DNA of 55,502 bases from Sporosarcina jiandibaonis (GCF_013184495.1 NZ_JAAOIY010000010.1:1-55502); one strand, 5' to 3'. Positions 1 to 11,171 are shown, numbered from the stretch's first letter. Numbers and translations are program-made. Notes: generated by a model not told the origin, from the letters alone.

Positions 1-118
1 ACTCACCCATCCGCCGCTAACATTCAAAGAAGCAAGCTTCAATAAATGTTCGCTCGACTTGCATGTATTAGGCATGCCGCCAGCGTTCGTCCTGAGCCAG
101 GATCAAACTCTCCATAAT
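1..118 (-). rRNA. 16S ribosomal RNA, 5' end (partial)
   Basis: Read on the minus strand, the bases at about 70-118 give the universal 16S 5' segment (GAGTTTGATCCTGGCTCAG followed by the GACGAACGCTGGCGGC stretch). The V1 region and the GCGGCGGATGGGTGAGT segment follow out to base 1. The gene runs off the left edge, so only about 118 of ~1550 nt are present. The mature 5' end at 118 is set by aligning to E. coli numbering (eight nt before GAGTTTG) and may be off by a few bases. It starts the rRNA operon that follows lysS, as rrnJ/rrnW do in B. subtilis. Confidence 0.97.
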
Positions 119-331
119 AGAGAAACTTGAATAGCTCAAATTTCATTTGCTGACTTCGAATCCGAAGATTCGTTTTTGTTTCGAATTAACGAAACGTTAT
201 ATCTTGACGTTTTGCTGTTCAGTTTTCAAGGTTCATTATATAAGTAAGAACTTCACTTACATATTCGCTTCTGCGTTACCGTCTCGCAACAGCAACTCTT
301 ATATCATACCAAACTTGTTTATCCATGTCAA
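119..331 (-). promoter_or_regulatory. rRNA operon promoter and leader
   Basis: On the minus strand TTGACA (331-326) is followed by a 17-nt spacer and TATGAT (308-303), a near-consensus sigma-A promoter reading into the 16S gene. The leader of about 175 nt contains TTGAAAACTGAACAG (about 229-215), the box-A-like motif common in Bacillales rRNA leaders. It also has a short hairpin with a C(UUCG)G tetraloop (72-57), 40 nt before the 16S 5' end. A second TATAAT-like box at 240-235 has no credible -35, so I call only one promoter. Confidence 0.85.
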
Positions 332-466
332 CAACTATTTACAATTTCTTTTTCGTTGTTTCTATGGTGAATTTGGCGACATTCATAACTATAACAGGCA
401 TGAAACTATAATGCAACACTTTTTTAATACTTTTTTAACATGTTTGTATTACATTACATAAGAAAG

Positions 467-499
467 CGTGCGAAACCTTAGTTGTTACGGCTTCGCACG
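467..499 (-). terminator. Probable terminator after lysS
   Basis: An 8-bp perfect inverted repeat (467-474 with 492-499, CGTGCGAA/TTCGCACG) has a 17-nt loop and is followed on the minus strand by a poor T tract (CTTTCTT). It lies between lysS and the rRNA promoter. The weak T tract keeps this tentative. I see no gene in 332-640. Confidence 0.5.
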
Positions 500-640
500 T
501 TGGTTTTCACTTTATTAAAACTTACTAAAAGCACTTGCATCTAACAGTTTCGCTTGCGATGAAATGCATTTTTTGTTCAAATTACAGTTCGAGTGCATTG
601 ATTGTTTCATCATTACGTTTGATTTAACTCTTTAATGAAG

Positions 641-2152
<1,512 letters not shown>

Positions 2153-2242
2153 TTACATTCTTACATTACATGTTTTGATTATATCCCTATTGTACACAAA
2201 GAAAAGAGCTACCACAATTCGCGGCAGCTCAAACCTTTAGAA

Positions 2243-3271
2243 TTAGACAGCACTTCCAGCAAGTTCTGCCTGCTCACGCTCCATCACTTCTTCTGCGAAA
2301 CTGTTCAAAAGACTTCTTAAATCACTTGCAGTCTCTGTTCCATTAATTAATTTCCGAACTTTGGCATTGCCTCGAATGCTTTTCAAATACCACGATGCAT
2401 GTTTGCGCATTTCTCGCACAGCCACGGATTCACCTTTTAAAGCCATTAGTCGTTCAAAATGAAGTAAACAAACATCAATTTTCTCGCGTGCATTCGGTTC
2501 TTCCATTAATTCGCCTGTTTCAAGAAAACGCACTGTACGGTAGATCATCCAAGGATTTCCGAGTGCAGCTCGTCCAATCATGACGCCATCGACATTTGTC
2601 TGTTCCAACATTTCTTTCGCATCTTGCGGAGTGTTGACGTCGCCGTTCCCGATTATAGGGATCGAGACTGCTTCTTTCATTTGTCGGATAATATCCCAGT
2701 TCGCTTTTCCTTCATACATTTGCAAACGTGTGCGACCGTGAACCGCTACTGCCGAACCGCCAGCACTTTCGACTGCTTTCGCATTTTCAACAGCAAAGAT
2801 ATGTTCGTCGTCCCAACCAATACGCATTTTAACGCTTACTGGTTTATCGACGTTGTCGACAACTGCTGAAACCATTTCATGAATTTTATTCGGGTCCAGA
2901 AGCCACTTCGCGCCGGCTTCGCATCGAATGATTTTATTGACAGGGCACCCCATATTAATATCGATGATATCCGCCGCCGTATGCTTATCGACATACTGCG
3001 CCGCTTGAACAAGCGTATCTTTTTCGCCTCCGAAAATTTGCAGAGACAATGGATATTCGCGCTCATCGATATGAAGCATGCTCATTGTTCTATCGTTTTT
3101 GAAGACAATCCCTTTATCGCTGATCATTTCTGCGTAAACAAGACCCGCCCCGAATTCTTTGACTGTCAGACGAAACGCTGAATTACAAATTCCAGCCATC
3201 GGTGCGAGAACAACACGATTGTCCATCGTAATATCGCCGATTTTAAATGGTCTTTCTTTAATATCGTTCAT
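2243..3271 (-). CDS. dusB: tRNA-dihydrouridine synthase B-like
   Basis: An FMN-dependent enzyme that reduces specific uridines of tRNA to dihydrouridine. The 342-residue protein has the Dus TIM-barrel signatures: VLAPMAGICN at the N terminus, the active-site segment DINMGCPVNK carrying the catalytic cysteine, VKMRIGWDD, the VHGRTR motif, and GNGDV followed by GVMIGRAALGNPW (phosphate binding). The ATG at 3271 has AAGGAA about 6 nt upstream; the longer frame from 3295 has no ribosome site. It corresponds to yacF of B. subtilis, between folK and lysS. The small yazB gene usually found before it is absent here. Confidence 0.94.
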   Translation of the reverse strand: MNDIKERPFKIGDITMDNRVVLAPMAGICNSAFRLTVKEFGAGLVYAEMISDKGIVFKNDRTMSMLHIDEREYPLSLQIFGGEKDTLVQAAQYVDKHTAADIIDINMGCPVNKIIRCEAGAKWLLDPNKIHEMVSAVVDNVDKPVSVKMRIGWDDEHIFAVENAKAVESAGGSAVAVHGRTRLQMYEGKANWDIIRQMKEAVSIPIIGNGDVNTPQDAKEMLEQTNVDGVMIGRAALGNPWMIYRTVRFLETGELMEEPNAREKIDVCLLHFERLMALKGESVAVREMRKHASWYLKSIRGNAKVRKLINGTETASDLRSLLNSFAEEVMEREQAELAGSAV

Positions 3272-3328
3272 TATATTTCCTTCTTTCGATTGCATCGATA
3301 TGAAGCTATATAGTTCGGAGACAATTTT

Positions 3329-3838
3329 TTATCGAATAAATTCTTCGACCCCGTTCACTTTTTGCCTAAGTAAAACACCTGGTTCATTGACTGCCGCCTC
3401 ATTTGAATAAAATCGACCGGTCACTGGATGAACGGCTTCCGGTGCGATTTCAAGAAGCGGTATAAGTACAAATGCCCGTTCATGCATTCGCGGATGCGGA
3501 ATGATCAAGTTCTCCGCTTTAATATTGTCGTTATTATAGAGCAATATGTCAAGGTCTACTATTCTTGGACCCCACCTTACTGTGCGGACACGGCCTAATT
3601 CTTGTTCAATCTCTTGACAAACGATTAACAAGTCATAGGCGTCTAACGAAGTTCTTACTTCAATGACTATATTTAAGAAGTCCGCTTGATCCGTATACCC
3701 AACTGGCGCTGTTTCATAAACGGATGACACCGACAAAACCGACACTCCACCATGCGAATGAAGGGCATGCACTGCGCCTTTCAAATGGAGTAAACGCTCG
3801 CCGATATTTGATCCGATCGAGATGAATGCACTGTTCAC
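3329..3838 (-). CDS. folK: 2-amino-4-hydroxy-6-hydroxymethyldihydropteridine pyrophosphokinase
   Basis: Transfers pyrophosphate from ATP to the hydroxymethyl pterin, the step before dihydropteroate synthase. At 169 residues it is of normal length. It shows the N-terminal SIGSNIGER motif and the HPPK signature GPRIVDLDILLY with its metal-binding aspartates, followed by IPHPRMHERAFVLIPL. Its ATG overlaps the folB stop codon by 4 nt, indicating translational coupling inside the folate operon. Confidence 0.96.
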   Translation of the reverse strand: MNSAFISIGSNIGERLLHLKGAVHALHSHGGVSVLSVSSVYETAPVGYTDQADFLNIVIEVRTSLDAYDLLIVCQEIEQELGRVRTVRWGPRIVDLDILLYNNDNIKAENLIIPHPRMHERAFVLIPLLEIAPEAVHPVTGRFYSNEAAVNEPGVLLRQKVNGVEEFIR

Positions 3839-4203
3839 TTGAAATTTCCTCGTGTAATATCTACAGAAACGGATGCATAATGTCCGGCAATCGGCGGGTC
3901 AGGTTTAATGAGAACTACACGCACTCCCGTTACTTTATTCGAATAACAGTTTAATAGATTTCCCGCGATATTTTCTGCGACTGCTTCAATTAGTTTTTTG
4001 GGCTCACCTTCTACGATTTCCTTACAAAGCTGATAAACTTCTGCGTAATTCACCGTCTTATCCAGGTCATCGGTTTTCCCCGCTTCTTCAAGGTTGGTCG
4101 CGAGCGATACTGTCACACGAAAACGTTGACCGAGCTCTGTCTCTTCCGGCAATGCGCCGTGGTAACCGTAAAACTCCATTTCGTTCAAATGAATATAATC
4201 CAA
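3835..4203 (-). CDS. folB: Dihydroneopterin aldolase
   Basis: Converts dihydroneopterin to the hydroxymethyl pterin and glycolaldehyde. The 122 residues match the small octameric FolB family: the early MEFYGYHGALPEE segment carries the pterin-contacting region, VNYAEVYQL follows, and KPDPPIAGHYASVSVDI contains the conserved catalytic lysine. It lies 11 nt after folP and overlaps folK by 4 nt, so it is an internal cistron of the operon. Confidence 0.96.
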   Translation of the reverse strand: MDYIHLNEMEFYGYHGALPEETELGQRFRVTVSLATNLEEAGKTDDLDKTVNYAEVYQLCKEIVEGEPKKLIEAVAENIAGNLLNCYSNKVTGVRVVLIKPDPPIAGHYASVSVDITRGNFK

Positions 4204-4214
4204 TTGGCATTCTC

Positions 4215-5066
4215 CTATCCCTTATATGTAGACTTACCTGTTAATACATCCATCATTTTAACTGCACGCCCAATTTCTTTTACATCGTGAACTCGTATGA
4301 TATGGCAACCTCTTTCGATCCCATAACAAACCGTTGCACTTGTTCCTTCAAGACGTTCTTCAACAGGCAAATCTAAAACATTGCCAATCATTGATTTCCG
4401 CGAAGTTCCAAGTAATTGTGGGTAGCCTAAATCAGCGATCTTCTGTAGTCCCTGCATGACCGCTATATTTTGTTCCGTATCTTTTGCAAATCCGATACCA
4501 GGGTCTAACCAAATGTTTTCCTTAGCGACTCCTGCATTCTTTGCAATGTCAATGCTTTCAATCAAGTCAGCAATTACTTCATCCATTAACGGATCTTTAT
4601 AATCCACTTGCTCTCGATTATGCATTAATATGATTGGTGAGTTGTGGAAAGCAGCAACCTTCGCAATTTCCTGTTCGCGTTTCGCACCCCAAATATCATT
4701 AATAATGTGCGCGCCGGCTTTCATTGCCGCATCCGCAACCGCTGCTTTATATGTATCGATTGAAACTCCGCAATTTAACTCACGAGTGATTGCCTCGATA
4801 ATTGGCACAGTTCTCTCAAGCTCTTCTTCAATTGAAACGGGTTCGTGTCCTGGACGGGTTGATTCACCGCCGATATCGATAATTTTCGCGCCGTTTCGTA
4901 TCATTTCTTCTGCATGCTTAAGGGCACTATCAACTCGTCCGTACTTTCCGCCATCGGAAAATGAATCAGGTGTCACGTTTAATATTCCCATAACCACCGT
5001 TTCTGTTCGGAAGTCAATTTCGATTTCTCCGAAACGGTAGATTGCTTTGGCATTTGCTAATTCCAT
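4215..5066 (-). CDS. folP: Dihydropteroate synthase
   Basis: Condenses p-aminobenzoate with the pterin pyrophosphate; the sulfonamide target. The 283-residue TIM-barrel shows both signatures: MGILNVTPDSFSDGGK (about 27-42) and GAKIIDIGGESTRPGHEP (about 59-76). Further along are IILMHNRE, WLDPGIGFAKD, the LLGTSRKSMIG loop and a C-terminal RVHDV. Its ATG overlaps the pabC stop by one base, so the two are coupled. Called sul in B. subtilis. Confidence 0.97.
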   Translation of the reverse strand: MELANAKAIYRFGEIEIDFRTETVVMGILNVTPDSFSDGGKYGRVDSALKHAEEMIRNGAKIIDIGGESTRPGHEPVSIEEELERTVPIIEAITRELNCGVSIDTYKAAVADAAMKAGAHIINDIWGAKREQEIAKVAAFHNSPIILMHNREQVDYKDPLMDEVIADLIESIDIAKNAGVAKENIWLDPGIGFAKDTEQNIAVMQGLQKIADLGYPQLLGTSRKSMIGNVLDLPVEERLEGTSATVCYGIERGCHIIRVHDVKEIGRAVKMMDVLTGKSTYKG

Positions 5067-5920
5067 TAGTCGATTCCTTCTTTCATATTTTCAATGGCTC
5101 CACTATATAAGTTGCGCAATTTTTGATAATAAGCTCCAGTTGCTCCCGGTAATGATTTACCCCCGATACTGGCTAATGGCACAATTTCTTGAATTGAGTT
5201 TGTGACGAATAATTCGTCTGCCGCTTCAACGTCTTTTAAGGTGTAAAACCCTTCATTCACGCTAATTCCATCCTTTTCAGCGATTTCCATAACGAATGCT
5301 CGGGTTGTTCCGGGTAAAATTCCTGTTTCAATCGCTGGCGTGAATAGCTCTCCATCTTTTATCCAAAACACATTGGACGTCACGCCTTCCGCGACAAAAC
5401 CGTCTTTGTTAAGAAACAATCCTTCATGTTCTCTTAATGAAGGGAGCTCGAGTCTTCCACGGACGTTGTTGAGGAAGTTATGTGATTTATGGCGAATGGC
5501 ACTTTCCGGATTATTGCGTATTGTATCCAGCCAAACACCCTTTTTTTCAGTGCCAGCAGCAGTTTCGGGTAATTCTTTTCTAAATAGAATAACAGTCGGT
5601 GCTGTATACGATGAAGGTGCAAGGCCGATATCGTGAACCCCCGCCGATACATTCAGCCGAAAATAACCATCTGAACCGCCAGCGGCATCATTTAGCTTCT
5701 CAACAGCAGCTATTATATTCTCATTTTCATAGGGCATCGAAATCTGGTATTCGGAGAGCGAAGTTTTTAACCGATCCATATGCGCTTGAAATAAAAACAA
5801 ATTGCCGTTATATGTACGAAACGTTTCAAAAAAACCGACGCCGTATAAAAATCCGTGATCGAAAGGAGAGATTTTCAAATCTTCAGCTTGCACAAATTCA
5901 CCGTTCATCCAGCACAACAT
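5066..5920 (-). CDS. pabC: 4-amino-4-deoxychorismate lyase
   Basis: A PLP fold-type IV enzyme that releases pyruvate from aminodeoxychorismate to give p-aminobenzoate. The 284 residues follow the branched-chain-aminotransferase-like pattern: SPFDHGFLYGVGFFETFRTY near the N terminus, KSHNFLNN containing the PLP lysine, EGVTSNVFWI, and GILPGTTRAFV. AAGGAGGT lies 7 nt before the ATG. In B. subtilis pabA stands immediately upstream; here only 14 nt separate pabC from the pabB stop codon. Confidence 0.94.
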   Translation of the reverse strand: MLCWMNGEFVQAEDLKISPFDHGFLYGVGFFETFRTYNGNLFLFQAHMDRLKTSLSEYQISMPYENENIIAAVEKLNDAAGGSDGYFRLNVSAGVHDIGLAPSSYTAPTVILFRKELPETAAGTEKKGVWLDTIRNNPESAIRHKSHNFLNNVRGRLELPSLREHEGLFLNKDGFVAEGVTSNVFWIKDGELFTPAIETGILPGTTRAFVMEIAEKDGISVNEGFYTLKDVEAADELFVTNSIQEIVPLASIGGKSLPGATGAYYQKLRNLYSGAIENMKEGID

Positions 5921-5934
5921 CAGCTAGACCTCCT

Positions 5935-7323
5935 TTATTTTTCAGCCATCGCTTTCGCTTGCCATAGCGCTTTTCCTTTTGCTAACGACTCGATATATTC
6001 TTTTTTCGGGATCGAATCTGCTACTAGTCCAGCGCCTGCTTGAATATGCACGACTCCATCTTTAATAAAAGCCGTGCGAATGACTACGTTTAATTCAAAA
6101 TCTCCATTGAAACCGAACCAGCCAATCGATCCTGTGTATAAACCTCTTCGCTCCGGCTCGAGTTCTTCGATAATCTCCATTGTGCGCAGTTTCGGTGCAC
6201 CTGTAATTGTGCCGCCGGGAAAAACGCCTTTAATAATATCGGCATTTGACAGTTTCTCATCTGCTACTCCGCGAACATTCGATACGAGGTGCATGACATG
6301 AGAATAGCGTTCAACGGCCATGAATTCGTTTGTTTCTACTGTGCCAGAACTGCATACTCGTTCTAAATCTTCTTTTTCCAACTCTACAAGCATGAGATGT
6401 TCGCCTTTTTCTTTATCATCCGATAAAAGGTCCTGTTCGAAGGCGGCATCTTCATCCGATGTCGTCCCTCTCGGTCTCGTACCGCCAATTGGGCGCGTAT
6501 TCAACTCATTTCCGCGTTTTTTCAACAGTAATTCCGGCGAACTTGATACAACCGAAAATTCAGGCGCGCCGATTGAGGCCATATATGGTGACGGGTTGAC
6601 AGAACGAAGCGCTTCGTACATCGCAAGCGGATGAGCGTTTAACGCTTTCGATTGCCGAACTGAAAGATTCACCTGGATTACATCGCCTTTTGCAATGTAT
6701 TTTTGTACGTCTTCCACCATTTTCTCAAATTGCGGACCTGTCACAGATACTTCTAGATTATCTGACGGTTCTGCTTCGCATGTTGCGAATTCAACTTTAA
6801 ATTCAGCTGCTTCCATCCATTTAGCCATAACATCTGCGGGATTTATCCCGCTTCCTGGAAGCGTTATGAAATAGGCTGTTTCTTTATGGATATCAAAAAC
6901 TGCCCACTCATCGAATAGATAAAAGAATAAATCTGGTGTTTTTAAGATATCTATCGCGTCATTCGGTATCGCTTCATACCTTCGAACGTAGTCATAGCTT
7001 ATAAATCCCGCTACACCGCCTTGAAATTCGGGGAGCTCTGGAATGAAATCCACTTCATAATCAACAACAAACTGAGTGAGGAGTTCCAGCGGGTCTCCTT
7101 GTTTAATTTCTTCGGTGCCATCTCGCCATGTTATTTTTAAATTGTCGCCTTCTAACGCTTGAAATGTTGCCATTGGATTAATTCCAGCAATTGATAAGTT
7201 GCCGCCGCGTCCGCTTTCCAGAAGGACGTGTTCCTCATTTTTATGTGCAAGTTGTTTATAAGCCGTGAAGAACTGATCTTTAGTCATTGTTTTAGCCGTG
7301 TAGGCCGGTACATGTTGTGTCAT
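5935..7323 (-). CDS. pabB: Aminodeoxychorismate synthase component I (chorismate-binding)
   Basis: Expected to aminate chorismate using ammonia supplied by a PabA/TrpG glutaminase. The 462-residue protein has the N-terminal TrpE/PabB domain (LLESGRGGNLSIAG) and the chorismate-binding domain with RPIGGTRPRG, FPGGTITGAPKLRTMEII, LYTGSIGWFG and QAGAGLVADSIP. The usually near-invariant LVDLxRNDLGRV segment reads LVELEKEDLERV at 312-323 (see findings). No pabA follows it. AGGAGG precedes the ATG. The upstream cysK terminator suggests that the folate operon starts here. TrpE is an alternative reading, but the folate context argues for PabB. Confidence 0.88.
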   Translation of the reverse strand: MTQHVPAYTAKTMTKDQFFTAYKQLAHKNEEHVLLESGRGGNLSIAGINPMATFQALEGDNLKITWRDGTEEIKQGDPLELLTQFVVDYEVDFIPELPEFQGGVAGFISYDYVRRYEAIPNDAIDILKTPDLFFYLFDEWAVFDIHKETAYFITLPGSGINPADVMAKWMEAAEFKVEFATCEAEPSDNLEVSVTGPQFEKMVEDVQKYIAKGDVIQVNLSVRQSKALNAHPLAMYEALRSVNPSPYMASIGAPEFSVVSSSPELLLKKRGNELNTRPIGGTRPRGTTSDEDAAFEQDLLSDDKEKGEHLMLVELEKEDLERVCSSGTVETNEFMAVERYSHVMHLVSNVRGVADEKLSNADIIKGVFPGGTITGAPKLRTMEIIEELEPERRGLYTGSIGWFGFNGDFELNVVIRTAFIKDGVVHIQAGAGLVADSIPKKEYIESLAKGKALWQAKAMAEK

Positions 7324-7388
7324 ATTCTGCTTTCCTCCTGGTACCGATTGATACTCCTATCTTAACGCACATTTCTTGTTTTGTGCAT

Positions 7389-7419
7389 AAAAAAAGAAGG
7401 AGTGCATGTGCTCCTTCTT
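7389..7419 (-). terminator. Terminator after cysK
   Basis: On the minus strand a 9-bp stem (AAGAAGGAG with CTCCTTCTT; arms 7411-7419 and 7394-7402), with an 8-nt loop, is followed by a T run. It lies just beyond the cysK stop and separates cysK from the pabB-led operon. Confidence 0.9.
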
Positions 7420-7427
7420 CCTGTGAC

Positions 7428-8354
7428 TTATTGGTCTTCGAATTGATAAAGCGGTGTACTTAAGTACCGTTCTCCGTTTGATGGAAGAATGGCGACTACT
7501 TTCTTTCCTTTTCCAAGCTTTTTTGCGACTTGAAGGGCTGCAAAAATAGCAGCTCCAGAGGAAACGCCTCCGAGAATTCCTTCTTCTCTTGCCGCGCGTC
7601 TCGCCGTTTCGTATGATTCATCATTTGTTACGAGTATTATTTCATCGTAAATGTCTGTATCAAGCACCTTTGGCACAAAACCTGCGCCAATTCCTTGAAT
7701 TTTATGTGGACCCGGTTTTCCGCCAGACAAAACAGGAGAGTCTGTCGGTTCAACAGCTACAATTTTCACATCGGGAAAACGTTCTTTTAATACGCCTCCT
7801 GCACCGGTAATTGTACCACCCGTTCCAATTCCCGAAATAAACGCATCTACACGGTCCAGCGCATCTGCAATTTCAGGACCAGTCGTTAGACGGTGAATTT
7901 CAGGATTCGCTTCATTGTTGAATTGTTGAGGCATGAACCAGTCGTTTTCTTTTGCCAGTTCTTCTGCTTTTCCAATAGCGCCTTTCATGCCTTCAGCGCC
8001 TGGCGTCAATACCAGATCTGCACCATATGCACGTAATAGGTTTCGGCGTTCGGTACTCATCGTATCCGGCATGACTAAAACTGCTTTGTAACCTTTGGCC
8101 GCTGCAATCATCGCCAAACCAATTCCAGTATTGCCGCTTGTCGGTTCGATAATTGTGCCGTTTTTTTGTAACTCTCCAGATCTTTCAGCTGCTTCAATCA
8201 TAGCAAGTGCAATTCGATCCTTTACGCTAGAGCCCGGGTTAAAATACTCCAACTTCAAATAAACATCTGCGTCATCGGAACCTGTCATTCGATTCATTTT
8301 AACGAGTGGCGTTTTCCCAACTAAATCCGCAACGGAATTTCCTACGATAGTCAT
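7428..8354 (-). CDS. cysK: Cysteine synthase A (O-acetylserine sulfhydrylase)
   Basis: Makes cysteine from O-acetylserine and sulfide with PLP. The 308 residues match B. subtilis CysK in length. Visible are the PLP-lysine motif [11 protein letters not shown], the substrate loop [13 protein letters not shown], the glycine-rich [10 protein letters not shown] phosphate site, and GVSSGAA near the C terminus. I use the ATG at 8354 with GGGAG upstream, not the TTG at 8369. A promoter with TTGACA (8431-8426) and TAGGAT (8407-8402), spacer 18, lies upstream. Confidence 0.97.
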   Translation of the reverse strand: MTIVGNSVADLVGKTPLVKMNRMTGSDDADVYLKLEYFNPGSSVKDRIALAMIEAAERSGELQKNGTIIEPTSGNTGIGLAMIAAAKGYKAVLVMPDTMSTERRNLLRAYGADLVLTPGAEGMKGAIGKAEELAKENDWFMPQQFNNEANPEIHRLTTGPEIADALDRVDAFISGIGTGGTITGAGGVLKERFPDVKIVAVEPTDSPVLSGGKPGPHKIQGIGAGFVPKVLDTDIYDEIILVTNDESYETARRAAREEGILGGVSSGAAIFAALQVAKKLGKGKKVVAILPSNGERYLSTPLYQFEDQ

Positions 8355-8401
8355 AGTACCCTCTCCCAATCCCTACTATTTTGATATGCTTTATGATATT
8401 A

Positions 8402-8431
8402 ATCCTACTACTATAGTGTGCATGGTGTCAA
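8402..8431 (-). promoter_or_regulatory. Candidate cysK promoter
   Basis: Minus-strand TTGACA at 8431-8426, 18-nt spacer, TAGGAT at 8407-8402, about 50 nt before the cysK ATG. Fits a sigma-A promoter. I could not identify a CymR operator with confidence. Confidence 0.6.
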
Positions 8432-8487
8432 ATGTTTTATCTACCTATTTCTTCCCCTTTCTTCGAGTATGTAATCCCTGAAACAAC

Positions 8488-8512
8488 AAAAACCATCTAG
8501 TAGATGGTTTTG
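8488..8512 (-). terminator. Terminator after the parvulin-like gene
   Basis: A 10-bp perfect stem, AAAACCATCT with AGATGGTTTT (8489-8498 and 8502-8511), sits just past the stop at 8528 on the minus strand. The trailing TTTTTG is short but adequate. Confidence 0.75.
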
Positions 8513-8527
8513 TTAGTTTAGTAGTTT

Positions 8528-9451
8528 TTATTCGCGGTAAAACCAGCTTGTGTCGAATTCCTTCCAAAACGATTCAATGCTGACTGTTTCAGTTAGTTGT
8601 TCCATTGCTAGTTTACGTTTGATATATTCTTTTACTTCCTTTAATTTAAATGTCTTCCCTTTTATGATGTCATTTACTTGTATAATCGCAAAGTTTCCAT
8701 TTGAAAGGGAGATGACACCACTCGTTGTATTCGGTTTTAACGAGGATGCTGACTTAATGACAGCCGAATCAATAGAATCTTTTTCTTCACTGATATACCC
8801 AAGATCGCCACCGAGACTTGCAGATGATGCATCAATTGAACGTTCTCTCGCCAATATATTAAAGCTCGAGCCTTCAGCTAATTCATTTAGTGCATTCTCA
8901 GCCTCTTCTTTTGATGAAAGAACTATAATTGCGGTTCGGTACGCATTCACTGTGTTGTACAACGAGGCATTGTTATGATAATTTGCTTTTATCGCCTCAT
9001 CACTAACAACAATATCTTTTGTCAGTATTTTTTCTAATACAATCGAGGTGCTGATTTTTTCTCGTTCTTTTTCGGTAGTCATACCCGTGAATATTTGATC
9101 GTCTACCGAATGAATTAGCGCAAGTTCCAAGTCAATTTCTTTATCGGAAACTTTTATATCATACTTTTTCGCCGCGGCTTCCATCACTTTGTTGTTCACA
9201 AGTTCCAATAGAGTTTCACGACCGATTTTTTCTTCCATTGCGGCCATCCAGGTTTCGCGCTTAATCGACTTGCCATCAACTGAAGCAACTACTTCTCCAG
9301 TTTCCCACGACTTATCCGTTACTTTCCATGCGATGAACCATAGCAAATTACTGAATAACAGAATACCAATTACAATCAAAAGAGGTTTTGCTTTTAATCT
9401 TCTCGTTCCCTTTTTTGCTTGCTCTTCTTTATGGCCGCGATTGTATTTCAT
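8528..9451 (-). CDS. Membrane-anchored peptidyl-prolyl isomerase, PrsA/YacD-like
   Basis: Likely an extracytoplasmic foldase. The 307-residue protein has a short basic cytoplasmic N terminus, one membrane segment (about 24-44, [19 protein letters not shown]), a SurA/PrsA-like N-terminal region, and a parvulin rotamase domain (about 165-270) with [22 protein letters not shown] and LGYIS. It has no lipobox, so unlike PrsA it is probably membrane-anchored. Its position between hslO and cysK matches yacD of B. subtilis. The start overlaps the hslO end by 23 nt. Substrates are unknown. Confidence 0.85.
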   Translation of the reverse strand: MKYNRGHKEEQAKKGTRRLKAKPLLIVIGILLFSNLLWFIAWKVTDKSWETGEVVASVDGKSIKRETWMAAMEEKIGRETLLELVNNKVMEAAAKKYDIKVSDKEIDLELALIHSVDDQIFTGMTTEKEREKISTSIVLEKILTKDIVVSDEAIKANYHNNASLYNTVNAYRTAIIVLSSKEEAENALNELAEGSSFNILARERSIDASSASLGGDLGYISEEKDSIDSAVIKSASSLKPNTTSGVISLSNGNFAIIQVNDIIKGKTFKLKEVKEYIKRKLAMEQLTETVSIESFWKEFDTSWFYRE

Positions 9452-10316
9452 GGATGAACCCTTCTAAATCCTCTTTATCATAAACATAAGACTCTAAGCA
9501 AAAATGACAGTTTGCTTCGGCCTGGCCGTCTTCTTCAATCATTTCGCGAATTTCTTTTTCACCGAGACCAATAATCGCATCGCCAAAACGCTCTTTTGAA
9601 CAATTGCATTTGAATGCAACATCCATTTTATCGAGGATTTCTACATTTTCAGCGCCAAGCACCGTATGCAATACTTCTTCAGGTGCGAGTCCTTTATCAA
9701 TCATTTTCGATATCGGTTCCATGGTCGCGATTCGTTCTTCCAAGATATCAATTGTTTCATCAGTTGCACCTGGCATAACCTGAATGATAAATCCACCTGC
9801 CGCTTTTATTGTCTTATCCGGATTAACGAGTACGCCTAGCGCAACTGCAGACGGAACTTGTTCGGATGTGACAAAATACTCCGTAAAGTCTTCGGCAATT
9901 TCACCAGAAACAATAGGAACTTGGCCTGTAAAGAATTCACGCAGTCCCAAATCCTTCACGACCGTTAGCATTCCCGAAGTCCCAACTGCTCGTTTGACAT
10001 CAAGTTTGCCCGATTCATTCAATTCAAAGTGAACAGCGGGATTTGTTGCGTAGCCGCGTACTTCACCATGAGCATTAGAATCGATCACCATCGGGCCAAT
10101 GGGTCCATCACCTTCAATTTTTATCGTTAATTTATCTTCACCTTTTAACATCGCACCCATCATGACCGCCGCCGACATCGAGCGACCGAGGGCTGCACTT
10201 GCTGTAGGCCAAATATCATGACGTGTTTGCACTTCAGAAATTGTATCTGTCGAACGGACAGCATATGCCCGGATTGTTCCATCAAACGCTAATGCTTTTA
10301 CTAAATAATCTTTCAT
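9429..10316 (-). CDS. hslO: Hsp33 redox-regulated chaperone
   Basis: Cytoplasmic holdase activated by oxidation. The 295 residues comprise the Hsp33 core ([55 protein letters not shown]) and a C-terminal zinc switch with the four cysteines arranged as CNC (about 238-240) and CHFC (about 271-274). AAAGGAG precedes the ATG. It lies 33 nt downstream of coaX in the same direction. Confidence 0.97.
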   Translation of the reverse strand: MKDYLVKALAFDGTIRAYAVRSTDTISEVQTRHDIWPTASAALGRSMSAAVMMGAMLKGEDKLTIKIEGDGPIGPMVIDSNAHGEVRGYATNPAVHFELNESGKLDVKRAVGTSGMLTVVKDLGLREFFTGQVPIVSGEIAEDFTEYFVTSEQVPSAVALGVLVNPDKTIKAAGGFIIQVMPGATDETIDILEERIATMEPISKMIDKGLAPEEVLHTVLGAENVEILDKMDVAFKCNCSKERFGDAIIGLGEKEIREMIEEDGQAEANCHFCLESYVYDKEDLEGFIHEIQSRP

Positions 10317-10349
10317 TACGATCTGCTCCTTTAAAATCGGTTTAATATC

Positions 10350-11114
10350 TTATATGTTTCGTTGATAAATTAGGTGCAGTCCCTTAAGTGTCAAGAAATT
10401 ATCGACTACATCAATTACCGTTGTTTCGCTAGCTATCAGATCAGCTAAACCTCCCGTTGCAATAACAGTAGGCTCTTCTTTACTTTGTGCTTTTATGCGG
10501 GCAACAATACCTTCAACTTGTCCGACATAACCGAATACAATTCCTGCCTGCATTGCGGTGACTGTATTTTTCCCGATTACGTTGTCAGGACGCGTTAATT
10601 CAATTCTCGGCAGTTTAGAAGCGCGGTCAAATAAGGCCTCCATCGATATGCCAATACCGGGCGCGATTGCCCCGCCCATATAGCCCCCATCGCTATTTAC
10701 ATAACAATATGTCGTTGCCGTTCCAAAATCGACTATTATTAGAGGGCTTCCATATTCCTCGATGGCTGCAACAGCATTCACGATTCGATCTGCACCTACT
10801 TCGCGCGGGTTTTCGTATTTAATGTTCAATCCTGTTTTTATCCCTGGGCCAACAATGAGCGGTTTTAGGTTGAAATATTTACTGCACATTTGTTCAAGAG
10901 GAAACATTACTGGCGGCACAACGGACGAAATGATAATTCCATGAATATCTTCAAACGTTAAGCCGACATGCGTAAAGAGCGATTTTACTTGCATCGCATA
11001 TTCATCTTCTGTTTTTTGCCGGTATGTTTCCATGCGCCAATGGTATTTGAGTTTTCCTTGGTCATAAACACCGAGGACGATATTTGTATTTCCTGTATCC
11101 ATCACTAAGATCAT
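10350..11114 (-). CDS. coaX: Type III pantothenate kinase
   Basis: Phosphorylates pantothenate, the first step of coenzyme A synthesis. The 254-residue ASKHA-fold protein starts with [15 protein letters not shown] (phosphate 1), then [29 protein letters not shown], and ends with [12 protein letters not shown] start at the ATG at 11114, with GAGGAA 7 nt upstream; a longer frame from 11141 lacks a ribosome site. A TATGAT box lies in the ~60 nt after the ftsH terminator, so it may have its own promoter. Confidence 0.95.
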   Translation of the reverse strand: MILVMDTGNTNIVLGVYDQGKLKYHWRMETYRQKTEDEYAMQVKSLFTHVGLTFEDIHGIIISSVVPPVMFPLEQMCSKYFNLKPLIVGPGIKTGLNIKYENPREVGADRIVNAVAAIEEYGSPLIIVDFGTATTYCYVNSDGGYMGGAIAPGIGISMEALFDRASKLPRIELTRPDNVIGKNTVTAMQAGIVFGYVGQVEGIVARIKAQSKEEPTVIATGGLADLIASETTVIDVVDNFLTLKGLHLIYQRNI

Positions 11115-11171
11115 TTTTAAGTTCCTCGCTAACTTCGACATTTTTCAACATATCATACCACAAACAGAAGA

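Noticed and set aside
147..461. 104-codon plus-strand open frame near the 16S gene
   Set aside because: It lies across the rRNA promoter and leader, has no ribosome site and no recognisable composition; the rRNA signals explain the region.
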